A stretch of 42,496 nt of DNA from the IMG/VR virus record IMGVR_UViG_3300028423_001131, positions 1-42,496 of that record; one strand, 5' to 3'. Below the pieces are notes generated by a model, which was not told the origin of the DNA, ran no database searches, and saw nothing but the letters and a program-made list of their open reading frames with translations. The position numbers and the translations under genes are program-made. This DNA is from a virus. Numbering within the stretch: position 1 is the stretch's first letter; each line of letters starts with the position of its first letter. This document shows, piece by piece, positions 21,201-27,791 of this stretch.

Positions 21201-23218
21201 TACTGAGTATTTTGACCATTGGTGTAAATGGTACAAGCATTGTTGATGCAGACTTTTTGAACGGCGACGGCAGCACAGAAAACTTTGTTTTAGGTGTTAA
21301 CTATCAAGAACCAATCAGTGCATTTGTTACAATAAACGGTATACAAACAGAAAGCTTTGTACTGGAAAAAGCTGACAGCAGTTACGGAATCAAGGAAAAC
21401 AGACTGATAATAAATTTTGATAATGCTCCGGACAATGGTTCTGTTATAAATTACACAATTTACAGCGCTGAAAGTCAAACTTACAGTCAAATGATAATTG
21501 ATCAAACATTCAATCAAGATGGAATAAACAAGGCTCACGAGTTTGACACTGAAAGCAATCCAACTCCTTATCCGTTTAATGAAAAACCAATAGCCAGATA
21601 TATATTGGTCAAAGATGGCAATAGATTCTTAAATCCTGGGTATGCTGTTAAGTATACCATGACCACAAGTAGTCAATATGATGTACAAGCTTGGCAATTT
21701 GATAATCCAGCTGAGTTAATGACAGATGATATTGTTGTGCACATCAACGGAGAGCAATTAGACAGCAGTAGATATTCTTATGACAGTGTTAATTACAGAG
21801 TAATACTAAACAAGCAAGAAGATATTAGTCCTGGAAGTGAGTTAATCGTCAATGTAATAAAAGATGCCGAGTATACCACAGTAGACACTGAATTGGAAAT
21901 TGAGCTTGCAAACGGAGTAGAATGGCCAATTGAACCCGTTGATGAATTTTTAATCACAGCCGATGACGGAACTGAAATACCTGTTGTGCTGCAAGAATAC
22001 GAACAAACAGGAAACATTGTAAAACTGATATTGCAAGGATATGTGAGAGAGATATTCAAACTGTTGTATGCCAGTGACACCACCACAGTCTTCTACAACA
22101 ACGACAGTACAACATTCACAGTGAAATCGTTTGATGTGGTAAAAAGCGAAAGATTAAATCTGCGCAACAACGATTACACAGACATCAAAATTTATGTGTT
22201 TGGCAATCATGATGTAAACGATTTTGAAAGACAAACACTCACTGTTATAAATGATCCTACTACACCGCTGGTAGATGCTGAACAAATACAGATTAGGAAC
22301 AACCTAACTAGAGGTGTTGTAAATCTAAGAAAGCCTGCTGCTGGAGCAGAATATGTTTGGGTCATGCTCAACGGTACTTTGCTAACTGCTGGTGCCGATT
22401 ACAAACTTGTAGGCAAAACACAATTGGATATCAAACAGGAGTTGCAGGAGCAAGATATTGTAGATATCCTGCACTTCACAGCACCGGCTGCTAGATCCAA
22501 GTATGCATTTAGAATTTTCAAAGACATAATCAACAGATTCCATTACAAGAGATTGTCTGATAAAAATTCATACACATTGTCTAAAGATCTAAAATATTAC
22601 GATAACATAATTGAATTGGAAGATGCAACCGGAATTGACGAGCCCAATAGATTACAGGGTATTCCTGGAGTTGTATGGATAGGCAAAGAAAGAATAGAAT
22701 ATTTTGTAAAGCAAGGAAATCTCTTAAGACAATTGAGAAGAGGCACACTGGGCACAGGTATAAAAACTGTGCATTTGTCAGGCGAAACAGTATTGGGTCA
22801 AGGAGCGTCAGAAAATATACCATACAAAGATCAAATTATAAACGATATCAAAATCGGTGATGGTTCTTCTGCCGATTATATTCTAGATTATACACCTGAT
22901 TCAACAAAAGAAATAGAAGTATTTGTAGGCGGCAGAAGACTGAGAGATCACGAATTGCCAGTTTACAACGCAAATCTAAGTCTTGACAGTCCTGAAGCTG
23001 ACACCGTTTCTCCTGCAGAATACTCTGTTGAAAACAACATTATTACATTTAATATTCAAGACGAGTTGCACAGCAATCAGGTTCCGTTGAGCAATGAAAA
23101 AATACAAATTGTTCGCAAAATAGGAAAAATTTGGAACGACAAAGGCAAAAGTTTAAGTGACAGTGAAAATCAAATTGCTAAATTTCTAACAAGCAGCTCG
23201 ATACAGTTACCACGATAA
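9272..23218 (+). CDS. Giant 4648-residue baseplate/peripheral structural protein in the gp7 position
   Basis: One uninterrupted frame of almost 14 kb, translationally coupled to gp6. Synteny (25-6-here) points to the gp7 wedge initiator, but T4 gp7 has only about 1030 residues. Visible parts, in order: an N-terminal block with FYAWNPRFDFDKFVNFREYYWLP (about 128-150); a conserved-looking IRGHDGSITVAYGDFRDD region (about 1030-1065); short aromatic modules near 1458, 1723, 2308 and 2442; a propeller-like region at about 2110-2700 with FG-GAP-type motifs (FGTAVEITDDG, LVVGAPA); many Ig-like units of the pattern V-x-hydrophobic-N-G-x-x-L (3500-4400); and a terminal IPGVVWIGKERIEYF / RRGTLGT unit (about 4463-4490). 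It is probably a large scaffold radiating from the baseplate to carry fibres and bind surface polymers. Domain names here are pattern-based inference. Confidence 0.8.
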   Translation: MAYEDNQNDFPLPGGKKSPKQGAEFLPKYFRTNTNRKFLDATIDQFNSDGVAEKIDAFVGKREAKAVDINDNYLDEISSLRKNYQFDPVSVYRDEIGNITYSKDYVDYLGLVKSYRGSTANQSLLNSQEFYAWNPRFDFDKFVNFREYYWLPNGPQEVAVQGQARDIVSTYTVTTVVDDNNTALVFTPDGTTRNPRLKLYRGQTYRFEVSTDGDPISIAVNRSVKPAPREQATSLTNNTLYTDGVTIQQTEVENTLEDVNQFVNQGFVENGILEFAIPDNAPDTLYFVSQFDLNVSCSIEIANIEENTVIDVDNEIIGKKTYTTSQGWSFSNGMKVYFQGRVSPQKYKEGLFYVEGVGEAIKLVPVNNLEVPAIFTQDTKVPFDDNGFDRVPFSDALSFAGTKDYIVINRSSADRNSWSRYNRWFHVDVINKSAEINNQPVEIDQNFRAKRPIIEFEAGLKLYNHGTIAKDNIDLVDTFCNDVFSKIEGSSDYYVDGIKIADGMRILFLGDDDPFVYGKIFEVKLFTFKNNQQISLVETADTDPVENQTVLVKLGNDNTGNMFWYNSIEWNPAQDKNKLNQPPLFDLFDADGQSLADNTIYTNTEFKGNKIFSYKVGEGLNDPELGFPLVYKNIQNTGDITFEFNLLNELYTYEELNQSAEIRSDNAFAKRYDKFGDLFEFVNGWTKANKKSVQYVIRQFFGNESVNNFPIDVYDNSADISDLKVVVYVDNQLQKPNEDYTFFNINNQKRISFKEDINRNSIVLIKTLSDTPKNQNGYYEVPHNFERNPLNDNIVEFTLGQVNDHVGSIVIEADAFEGSQPGNNNLRDIGPIAQFGRKFVQHSGPLNLALYHLANKDSNAINSIKFARNEYAKFKRVFLQTAETLGFDGPVKKHVDLILETINKDKTSNMPFFSTDMIGIGAAKKLEYTVLDNRNKFYALSTPFDLQELSNKAVSVYVNSVQLVFEKDYVFTSAGFVNVLADLDNNDTIEIYEYETTEGCFIPPTPSSLGIYPKYIPEKYFDSTYKEPTDVIRGHDGSITVAYGDFRDDLMLELEKRIFNNIKVEYDPDIFDINDYVGGDFRNTKISKAQLDNITIGDFVEWSKKAGDPDYTDNDFLVQTESFTYNYSNSIGPNGKALPGFWRAVYKQAYDTDSPHTRPWEMLGFTIKPGWWEQQYGPAPYTSDNLILWKDIENGIINEPGKQPRRLKKYIRPGLTQHLPVDQSGNLISPLDSSYAQEFSYITQRDLQYDFGDQAPVESAWRRSSEYPFSLLSALMILRPADVIGKIFDRSRIARGINSDLLYTDTGKRIKLSDLSFPATVVDNENILTSGIVNYIQNYMTSNVKTNYANYIEDLPKLDHQLGFKLAGFTDKSKLNLVLDSRTPSNKGNIFVPKENYNVILTTSSVQDVVRYSGIIIEKIGKGYRVKGYDNEDTYFDYFKPISADSDPSINVGGISESFIEWGENRNYVTGKIVRFQKNFYRVVTTHTSSDTFDLENFRLLSELPVAGGATATIKKNFESVPSRVNYGKVYTDIQQVVDFIIGYGEYLKSIGFEFEFFNRTTEAIENFQQAVREFLFWTTQNWAAGTVITISPGANECKFSRDFYTVQDIYNGFYDYNILKSDGNTLKTDFTNTVRENGNQFSIVPINTEDGIYFAKFALVQTEHSVLIDNTTVFNDTIYDPEPGYRQERIRIIGYRTTDWNGTLNIPGFIYDDAKVTEWTPWQDYRIGDLVKYKEFYYSADKDISGSNTFDASNWNRLSEKPESTLKPNWDYRAKQFTDFYDLDTDNFDSEQQKLAQHLIGYQKRNYLSNIITDDVSQYKFYQGFIQDKGTNNALTKLFDKLGSANKDSLEFFEEWAVRKGQYGATDQFDEVEYVLDEKLFRIEPQLVELVNSVDNTRTDLVHQYPLKDVYVKPKDYDHKPFPVTYSDKNFSKTGGYLKLDQVNFIAKTIDDILALDIQFVEIGNIIWVPQFKNSWDVFEHIETDKKIVSIERTDTGFTAFFDKNINFLSGSIIGIENIDSEINGFHIVKNSTLNSIDVDLNRPLSSESYDFEDSTLGFVSEIASKRVANADQMNLLVNDLGLTPGEKIWVDNINNRFAVLQNSKIYKQQQEIENPDTGDGLFGIGIDTNASNNTMAVGRPYDNKVYVYNRVSDSQDYALTQTIDPQFIKTIDVNGVTLDNPTVLQTSVSHELSDSDQISITGIVGTTELNENTYFVKTTSLENQVELYEDFELTKPVDSTGFTAYVKGGNVTHGSSFNITSNFGTAVEITDDGNYLVVGAPAASNVKTRYIGLLEDVRGNISAGDIVNDRGTLWQAQVDSPADGSTIDYELEDWKQVYNIPVDSAGSASGLKDQGLVQVYEKKVNNRFELLNSFVSVSPSQDEKFGIEIKSSIDAALDNKLYIKSKKHGGRIYLFEKINTEFGSAADPLYRGTFNPNFKYEQNEIVYYEGLLYSAITTVPKNTGFRGSVDWNQIDLNFDRVGYLPYLSDVVEGDSDSSGFTNSTNIADIFDVSRDTNTLVISSFDTVQSITKLAIYKINNGRYQFQETIDSSGDLWNTGLAVDSTGANIAVGDVYNDDNGIDTGRVLIYTYDAAQQTYNLDQTLYPPRGLKNELFGYKVEFNLNDRLAILSINGKAEQNVNFDNGTTFFDNSTTEFKKVLKKQNQIYVFEKLSDKYIIGEIADYASYSVDINGTRTLRNLGNTYKPTLIFKNNHITLSLPSVNYTNDKKGLIFDLRSDRNVSNWKAIGTAKDHVDYDLMKTAFLYDRPTNDLITYLDVIDPIKGKIANPAEQEISYKLYYDPAVYNVGSTNTGTVNPWDSAAVGKLWWDLSASKWFNPYQGNIEYSANNWNKLIPGFDVEVYEWVESDIPPSEWDQLADTTAGVVDGISGQSKYGDSQYSRADVYDPISDTFSSKYYFWVKDKQTIPAINNRQLASSEVTSLIKDPAGTGYRFVAVFGNDQYAVYNCRSLIKDKDTVIHFEYYNTVDNDKNIHTEYELLSEGLETSMPNEYVVNKWIDSLVGYDQERNQLPDLNLSPARRYGILNDPNQSMFVNNNEALKQIVERVNRVLERNLIVDDFDLSPLTKIDPQPSSVSRKYDVKIETESQLRFVGTAKISRAVLEPVIQDGKIVDIKIVKSGRGYVDPSYDSKNDTFRKGPRVNITGTGKNAVIETEINNLGQVINATVKNSGFDYDDNTIVSVRKFSVLVENDSEISGFWSLYNFNDITNEWFRIDNQDYDTNLYWQYKDWYADGFDNLTPIDYLITASYEIDSLNNRIGDVVKIENIGSGGWLLLQKIDEQPQVDYTVNYKTIGRQNGTIQFSKLLYNNITSGFDNQDYDSLLYDREAIEETRIILKALRDNIFVDQLAVEYNRLFFSSVRYALSEQPSVDWIFKTSFIKAKHNVGELEQKVTFKNDNLENYQDYVDEVKPYKTKVREYVSSYEKVDPTNTTVTDFDLPPRYDEIAKRIVTEDVKAVNSQITGVNDFVKTPPQKSWLDNVGFEIKDIVISNGGTGWSSGPLVTISGGGGPTLTGRATIARGSVNSIDVDTSNATYISAPMVTFDGSQAEDSKPAKANVILGYSKTRSSHVTVKFDRITGNYLFTKLDETDTFVGSGSQQEFVLEYPADTNRDTFTVFIDNVEMLSSEFVIDNIVDNTKTYQRKLGRITFETAPALNAEIIINYKKSVEMLSAADRINFFYNPTTGMAGNDLAQLMDGIDYGGVQVDSIDFGNEQGFESSAYGTTSFDTFDQVFDDQIFVLDGSTQTLELKAPLEAGVVYNLYKNNVRLDDPNFDGSSAVTNDNAVINSIIGDGITNTIDIDEEAIPTQDGDVIVIRKSTSDGSFLPSGAALDTELTGGNFQYSTAKGIDSGEIVVDGDGFVTETTSKGPEELVPGQVADTMDIQVYHKVPDGQGLITVQNYITDGNTSVYSFEDYPMTTDTTIVKIDNRVLHADEYEIDFENKTVIFDSVPDADKILSILTIGVNGTSIVDADFLNGDGSTENFVLGVNYQEPISAFVTINGIQTESFVLEKADSSYGIKENRLIINFDNAPDNGSVINYTIYSAESQTYSQMIIDQTFNQDGINKAHEFDTESNPTPYPFNEKPIARYILVKDGNRFLNPGYAVKYTMTTSSQYDVQAWQFDNPAELMTDDIVVHINGEQLDSSRYSYDSVNYRVILNKQEDISPGSELIVNVIKDAEYTTVDTELEIELANGVEWPIEPVDEFLITADDGTEIPVVLQEYEQTGNIVKLILQGYVREIFKLLYASDTTTVFYNNDSTTFTVKSFDVVKSERLNLRNNDYTDIKIYVFGNHDVNDFERQTLTVINDPTTPLVDAEQIQIRNNLTRGVVNLRKPAAGAEYVWVMLNGTLLTAGADYKLVGKTQLDIKQELQEQDIVDILHFTAPAARSKYAFRIFKDIINRFHYKRLSDKNSYTLSKDLKYYDNIIELEDATGIDEPNRLQGIPGVVWIGKERIEYFVKQGNLLRQLRRGTLGTGIKTVHLSGETVLGQGASENIPYKDQIINDIKIGDGSSADYILDYTPDSTKEIEVFVGGRRLRDHELPVYNANLSLDSPEADTVSPAEYSVENNIITFNIQDELHSNQVPLSNEKIQIVRKIGKIWNDKGKSLSDSENQIAKFLTSSSIQLPR

Positions 23219-23221
23219 ATA
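23214..23221 (+). promoter_or_regulatory. Late-type promoter GATAAATA before the 203-aa gene
   Basis: The octamer overlaps the last codons and stop of the giant gene and ends 18 bases before the next ATG, with a GGTGGAG ribosome site between. It is identical to the octamers before gp6 and the third fibre gene. Confidence 0.6.
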
Positions 23222-23239
23222 TAGTATAGGTGGAGTCAA

Positions 23240-23851
23240 ATGAAAAAAACAGATGAAATAAACAGTATGCATGTCGAAGGACATATAAAAATTTACAACC
23301 CTGACAGCGGTTTTGTGTTTGTAAACAAAAGGAATGCAATTCATTACGAAAATATGAGTATTGCTATGGCGGAAAGTTTAGCAAATGCAGGCCGCGGATT
23401 TATAAATGAAATGGCGTTTGGCAACGGTGGCACAGTTGTTGATCCAACTGGAATAATCACATATTTGACTCCAAACAGCACAGGAACCAATGCTAGTCTT
23501 TACAATCAAACATATAAAAAGGTAGTCGATGACAACAGTGTAGACAATTTAGATCCTACAAGGAATAAACTGGAAACCAGGCATGTCAGCGGAACCAATT
23601 ACACTGATATTGTAGTGAGTTGTTTGTTGGATTACGGCGAGCCCGACGGCCAAGATGCATTTGACACAGCCAGCGACACAGAGCAAAATTTTGTATTTGA
23701 TGAATTAGGATTGGTTAGCTTTGCAGATACTCCTGAGCAATCAAGATTGTTAACACATGTTATATTTCATCCAGTGCAAAAATCACTCAACAGACTAATC
23801 CAAATTGACTACACTGTGAGAATTCAAAGTCTTAGTGGAGGTAACAGTTAA
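23240..23851 (+). CDS. Conserved virion protein of unknown function, 203 aa
   Basis: A soluble 203-residue protein with no signal or membrane segment. The N-terminal part has VEGHIKIYNPDSGFVFVNKRNAIHYENMS, and the middle has FINEMAFGNGGTVVDPTGI. The second half ends with a beta-rich HVIFHPVQKSLNRLIQIDYT. I cannot assign a named T4 family. Position between the giant wedge protein and the fibre set suggests a baseplate or fibre-attachment part, where T4 has gp8-gp9. It has its own late-type promoter and good ribosome site. Its TAA overlaps the ATG of the next gene. Confidence 0.75.
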   Translation: MKKTDEINSMHVEGHIKIYNPDSGFVFVNKRNAIHYENMSIAMAESLANAGRGFINEMAFGNGGTVVDPTGIITYLTPNSTGTNASLYNQTYKKVVDDNSVDNLDPTRNKLETRHVSGTNYTDIVVSCLLDYGEPDGQDAFDTASDTEQNFVFDELGLVSFADTPEQSRLLTHVIFHPVQKSLNRLIQIDYTVRIQSLSGGNS

Positions 23852-25842
23852 TGCCTTATGAAATTGTTTTCTCTGATCAAATAAACAAAGGATCAATAAT
23901 TCTCGAAGATGCCACGCTGAATACCGAAACCAGTTTAAAACTGATTGGCAGAAATACCAGTGATTTTGGCGAAGCATTAAACGAAAATCTATTGAGACTA
24001 ATGGAAAATTTTGCTAACAATGTACCGCCATTGAATCCTGTGGAAGGTCAGCTTTGGTACGATACCACTGCAAATGTTGACCAATTGAAAATTTATGATG
24101 GAACAAATTGGGTTGCAGCAGGCGGATTAAAGAAAGCCAGTTCACAACCTGAAGTTGCAAACAGTGTAATTGGCGATCTATGGATAGATACTACAAATTC
24201 TCAGTTGTACATCTACACTGGCAGCGGTTGGATATTAGTAGGCCCAGAATACAGCAATGGAGTAAAAACCGGCGCGATAGCCGAAACACTGGTAGGCACA
24301 GATAATCTAGAAAAACTCACAGTTATAAATTATATAAATGATGTTGCAGTTGCTATAATAGCCGATTCTGATTTTATGCCTAACCCGCCTATACCAGGGT
24401 TTGGTGAACTTGCCAAAGGCATAAATCTCAGCAGCACTGCTAAACTCAATGGCACTGCTACAAATTCGCAAAAATTAGACAATGTTGATGCTGTAAACTT
24501 TCCACAGCTGAACAAAGAAAACATTTTTACCAAAAAAATTAGAATAAGAAACAATTCCGGTATTGAAATCGGTGGAACTACCAGCAATGTGAGATTATCA
24601 GTTAACAATGCTGACAGTATAGTTGAACATTTAGGCACCGGCACATTTGACTTAAAAACTGTTGAATATGCAAAACCGGCAATAAGAATCAATGCCAGCA
24701 CTGCAAACAATGTAATAGGTATAAACAATTTATCTCCAGACGAAGCACTTGATGTTGTTGGGAATATAAAATCCAGTGGTCAGGTTCTTGTAAATGCAGG
24801 AATAGAAAGCACCGGTGCGTCATCAGGTAGTTTGTTGGTCACAGGCGGCGCTGGATTTACAGGTAATGTAAATATCAGCGGCTCAGTAGATATTGACGAA
24901 ACTTTGCAAGTTTCGGGCAATATAACAGTATCAAACATACTGCCCACTTTTGCTGATTCGATAAACATTGGGTCGTCGTCGACTAAATTTAACCAAATAT
25001 ATGCAAATACTGTAACTGCTGATGTTGTAGGGAATATCAGCGGCAAGGCCAGCAGCGCAGACAAACTCAGTAGTCCTACTACATTTAGCCTAACCGGTGA
25101 TGTTAGCAGTAACAGTATATCGTTTACTGGTCAGCAAACTGGAAACCTTGCTACATTTACTACCAGTATCAGCGGCAGTTTTATAGACAACAAACCCGAA
25201 ACCAGCACAACAGATCCTGACGATTTGCTTTTGACATATAGAGAATCAGATGGCACATTGTACAAGCAAAAGCAATCCACACTGATTTCAGGACTTCCTA
25301 TCATACCTGTAGGAACAGTGGTTCCGTTTGCTGGTGTTGTCGCGCCACCGGGTTGGAAAATATGTGACGGCGATGAACTCAATTTAAGCACATATTCAAC
25401 ATTGGCAAATGTTTTGGGTTATAGCGCAGGTGATAACAACACCTACTATTATGGCACTCCTAGCAATCCAAACAGTGTTTTTAAAATACCCGACTTGAGA
25501 GGCCGCAATCCTGTTGGTATAAACGACTTGAATGAAGCAAATAGAATTACCAGCGGAGCCGATACACTGGGCAACGTCAACGGAAATCAGTTTATAACAT
25601 TGGATGCTGACAACTTGCCTGAACACACACACGACTTGCAAGGCGCAACAGGCGATCAGTTTTATGCTGTTACAAATGCCACAGTTGACGATGGTTCTGC
25701 AGGAGGTGCCACAGACGGCAGCACTGGCAGAAAGTTGGATAATAGCGGCGGTCTAGAAGGCGGCGCTGCTAATACACCAGTTGATGTTTCCAATCCGTTT
25801 GTTGCAATGAATTATATAATATACACAGGAGTAATAGAATAA
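23851..25842 (+). CDS. Tail fibre protein 1 with C-terminal tail-collar domain
   Basis: A 663-residue fibre, first of three tandem paralogues. The N-terminal module (about 10-140) has FGEALNENLLRLMENFA, a GQLWYDTT motif, LKIYDGTNWVAAGG and a second LWIDTTNSQLYIYTGSGWILVGP. The middle is a beta-rich shaft including DEALDVVGNIKSSGQVLV. The C-terminal 180 residues form a phage tail-collar (gp12-type) domain: VGTVVPFAGVVAPPGWKICDG, then IPDLRGRNPVG near 546-556, then LPEHTHDLQG and a final NPFVAMNYIIYTG. In related fibres the collar domain supports trimer folding and metal-bound receptor-binding tips. A GGAGG ribosome site overlaps the upstream gene's 3' end. Confidence 0.88.
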   Translation: MPYEIVFSDQINKGSIILEDATLNTETSLKLIGRNTSDFGEALNENLLRLMENFANNVPPLNPVEGQLWYDTTANVDQLKIYDGTNWVAAGGLKKASSQPEVANSVIGDLWIDTTNSQLYIYTGSGWILVGPEYSNGVKTGAIAETLVGTDNLEKLTVINYINDVAVAIIADSDFMPNPPIPGFGELAKGINLSSTAKLNGTATNSQKLDNVDAVNFPQLNKENIFTKKIRIRNNSGIEIGGTTSNVRLSVNNADSIVEHLGTGTFDLKTVEYAKPAIRINASTANNVIGINNLSPDEALDVVGNIKSSGQVLVNAGIESTGASSGSLLVTGGAGFTGNVNISGSVDIDETLQVSGNITVSNILPTFADSINIGSSSTKFNQIYANTVTADVVGNISGKASSADKLSSPTTFSLTGDVSSNSISFTGQQTGNLATFTTSISGSFIDNKPETSTTDPDDLLLTYRESDGTLYKQKQSTLISGLPIIPVGTVVPFAGVVAPPGWKICDGDELNLSTYSTLANVLGYSAGDNNTYYYGTPSNPNSVFKIPDLRGRNPVGINDLNEANRITSGADTLGNVNGNQFITLDADNLPEHTHDLQGATGDQFYAVTNATVDDGSAGGATDGSTGRKLDNSGGLEGGAANTPVDVSNPFVAMNYIIYTGVIE

Positions 25843-27749
25843 TGACCTATGCCTTAAACAAAACCGACGGTACTTTGCTGATAGAGTTAGTTGATGGCAA
25901 GGTGGACTCCGACACAACAGATCTAACATTTATAGGAAAAAACTATCAAGGTTTTGGCGAATTTTTAAATGAAAATTTTATTAAATTATTGGAAAACTTT
26001 TCGAGCAGCGCACCTCCTGGTAATCCACTGCAAGGACAAACTTGGTATGACCGTAGCACAGATAGACTTAAAGTGTATGACGGCAGCGCATGGAGAAACA
26101 CAGACAACAGTTCAATTTCCAGCACACAGCCTCTAGACAAAGTTGATGGAGATATTTGGATCGATAGCAGAAACGATCAGCTGTATTTTTGGAACGGAAC
26201 TGCGTGGATATTAGTTGGACCTAATTACACATCTTCTCAAGGCGAATCAGGATTTAAAACGGAAACAGTCAAAGATCGCAACGGACAAAATAAGAATATT
26301 CTCAAAATATTGTTAGGCAACAGTTTGTTGGCTATTATTAGCAAAGAACAGTTTACTCCTTTTCCTGGAATTACTGGGTTTGGTACATTAGAGCAAGGAG
26401 TAAACATCAGCAGTGTGTTCTCTAATTTTGCATTTCTTGGCCAAGCCAACAGTGCGCTTAAAATTATAAATTCTGCACAAACGCAGGAATACGATGCTGA
26501 TGACTTTCTGTTAAAAAACACAGGAAGTTTGCAGGTTATCAAAGACAATATTTGGATTGAAAACAACAGCGGATTGCAAATTGGCAAAGGCAATCAAGCT
26601 CTTCTCTACACACAAGGCAATAAAATAATCACAGAAAATTTACAGGAAAATGTTGATTATGAGATAAGAGTAAGCGACGGCACCGGCAGCGCTGCAAAAT
26701 ATCCTGCACTGCATGTTGATGCATCTGATAGACATATAGGAATTTTGACAGACACACCTGCGTATACATTGGATGTAAATGGAGATATGCGTGTAGCTGG
26801 CAATTTGCTTATACAAGGCGAAGCAGTGAACTTTGAAATACAAAACCTAAGAGTAGAAGATTTCACAATCGAGTTAGGCAATTCTGCAGACAGTACTATA
26901 TTAGGCGAAGACAGCACTGCAATTGTGTCGTCTCTTAACGGCGCAGGAATTGTTATCAAAAGTCCATCTGAGGACAAACTATGGGTCTACGACGAAACAA
27001 TTGTAGGATGGAGTACAAAAGAGAACATCGACCTTGACAACGATTTAGCAGCATACAAGATCAGCGGCAACGATGTGCTTACCAAAGACACACTAGGATC
27101 AACAATTACCAGTGCTCCGGGTTTAAACAGCATAGGCAAACTGGATTCACTTGAAGTTGACGATATTACCATTGACAGCAATAGAATCACTGCTGGTCAG
27201 AGTCTTGATATATTTTCCACAGCAGGCAATATACGAATTAACCCTGGCATTACTCCAGTAAAAATTCTCAATGTAGCAACACCCGTTAGTCCTAGAGATT
27301 CAGGTACCGAAGATCCCGGCGACGCAGTTACAACCAAAGATTATGTAGAAAATGCAATTTCAAGTCAAGAAGAAATTATAAGCATTGATGCTACAAATTT
27401 GGGCACAGGACAGGCTTTGGAAATAGCAATAGCAGATATTATAGAAGCCCTTAAACCAGCCAGCTCACAATTGGTAGGCAAAGTTATCAAGGTTCTAGCT
27501 ACACAAACAGCATCATCAGGTACAGACACAGTTAATATATCTCCTCAGATATCAAAAACTTTTGTAGCAGTTGACAGTGCAGGTGTGCAAAATGAAAATG
27601 TAGTAAAAGATTTTGGTATATCACAGACTCCAGTTTCAGTAACATTTGACATTACACGGACTATTGTGCATTTACAAGTAACCGATGATCCTAAACAATG
27701 GACATATGGATCGGCCTTGCCGACTCAAATTCCTCCGGTGGTATTGTAA
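25842..27749 (+). CDS. Tail fibre protein 2 (paralogue of its neighbours)
   Basis: A 635-residue fibre sharing the N-terminal module with the genes on both sides: FIGKNYQGFGEFLNENFIKLLENFS, GQTWYDRSTDRLKVYDGSAW, then DIWIDSRNDQLYFWNGTAWILVGP. A central segment (IGILTDTPAYTLDVNGDMRVAG) matches the equivalent shaft of fibre 1. The C-terminal 130 residues (TKDYVENAISSQEE onward) differ, with no collar domain and no recognised receptor-binding fold. The start overlaps the previous stop (TAATGA). The N-terminal module probably attaches all three fibres to the same or equivalent baseplate sites, while the C-termini give different targets. Confidence 0.82.
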   Translation: MTYALNKTDGTLLIELVDGKVDSDTTDLTFIGKNYQGFGEFLNENFIKLLENFSSSAPPGNPLQGQTWYDRSTDRLKVYDGSAWRNTDNSSISSTQPLDKVDGDIWIDSRNDQLYFWNGTAWILVGPNYTSSQGESGFKTETVKDRNGQNKNILKILLGNSLLAIISKEQFTPFPGITGFGTLEQGVNISSVFSNFAFLGQANSALKIINSAQTQEYDADDFLLKNTGSLQVIKDNIWIENNSGLQIGKGNQALLYTQGNKIITENLQENVDYEIRVSDGTGSAAKYPALHVDASDRHIGILTDTPAYTLDVNGDMRVAGNLLIQGEAVNFEIQNLRVEDFTIELGNSADSTILGEDSTAIVSSLNGAGIVIKSPSEDKLWVYDETIVGWSTKENIDLDNDLAAYKISGNDVLTKDTLGSTITSAPGLNSIGKLDSLEVDDITIDSNRITAGQSLDIFSTAGNIRINPGITPVKILNVATPVSPRDSGTEDPGDAVTTKDYVENAISSQEEIISIDATNLGTGQALEIAIADIIEALKPASSQLVGKVIKVLATQTASSGTDTVNISPQISKTFVAVDSAGVQNENVVKDFGISQTPVSVTFDITRTIVHLQVTDDPKQWTYGSALPTQIPPVVL

Positions 27750-27762
27750 CTTAGTAAATTAC

Positions 27763-27770
27763 GATAAATA
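27763..27770 (+). promoter_or_regulatory. Late-type promoter GATAAATA before fibre 3
   Basis: The octamer lies in a 42-base gap and ends 21 bases before the ATG, followed by a GAGGAG ribosome site. It is identical to the octamers before gp6 and the 203-aa gene. Confidence 0.62.
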
Positions 27771-27791
27771 AATTTATACAGAGGAGCAACA

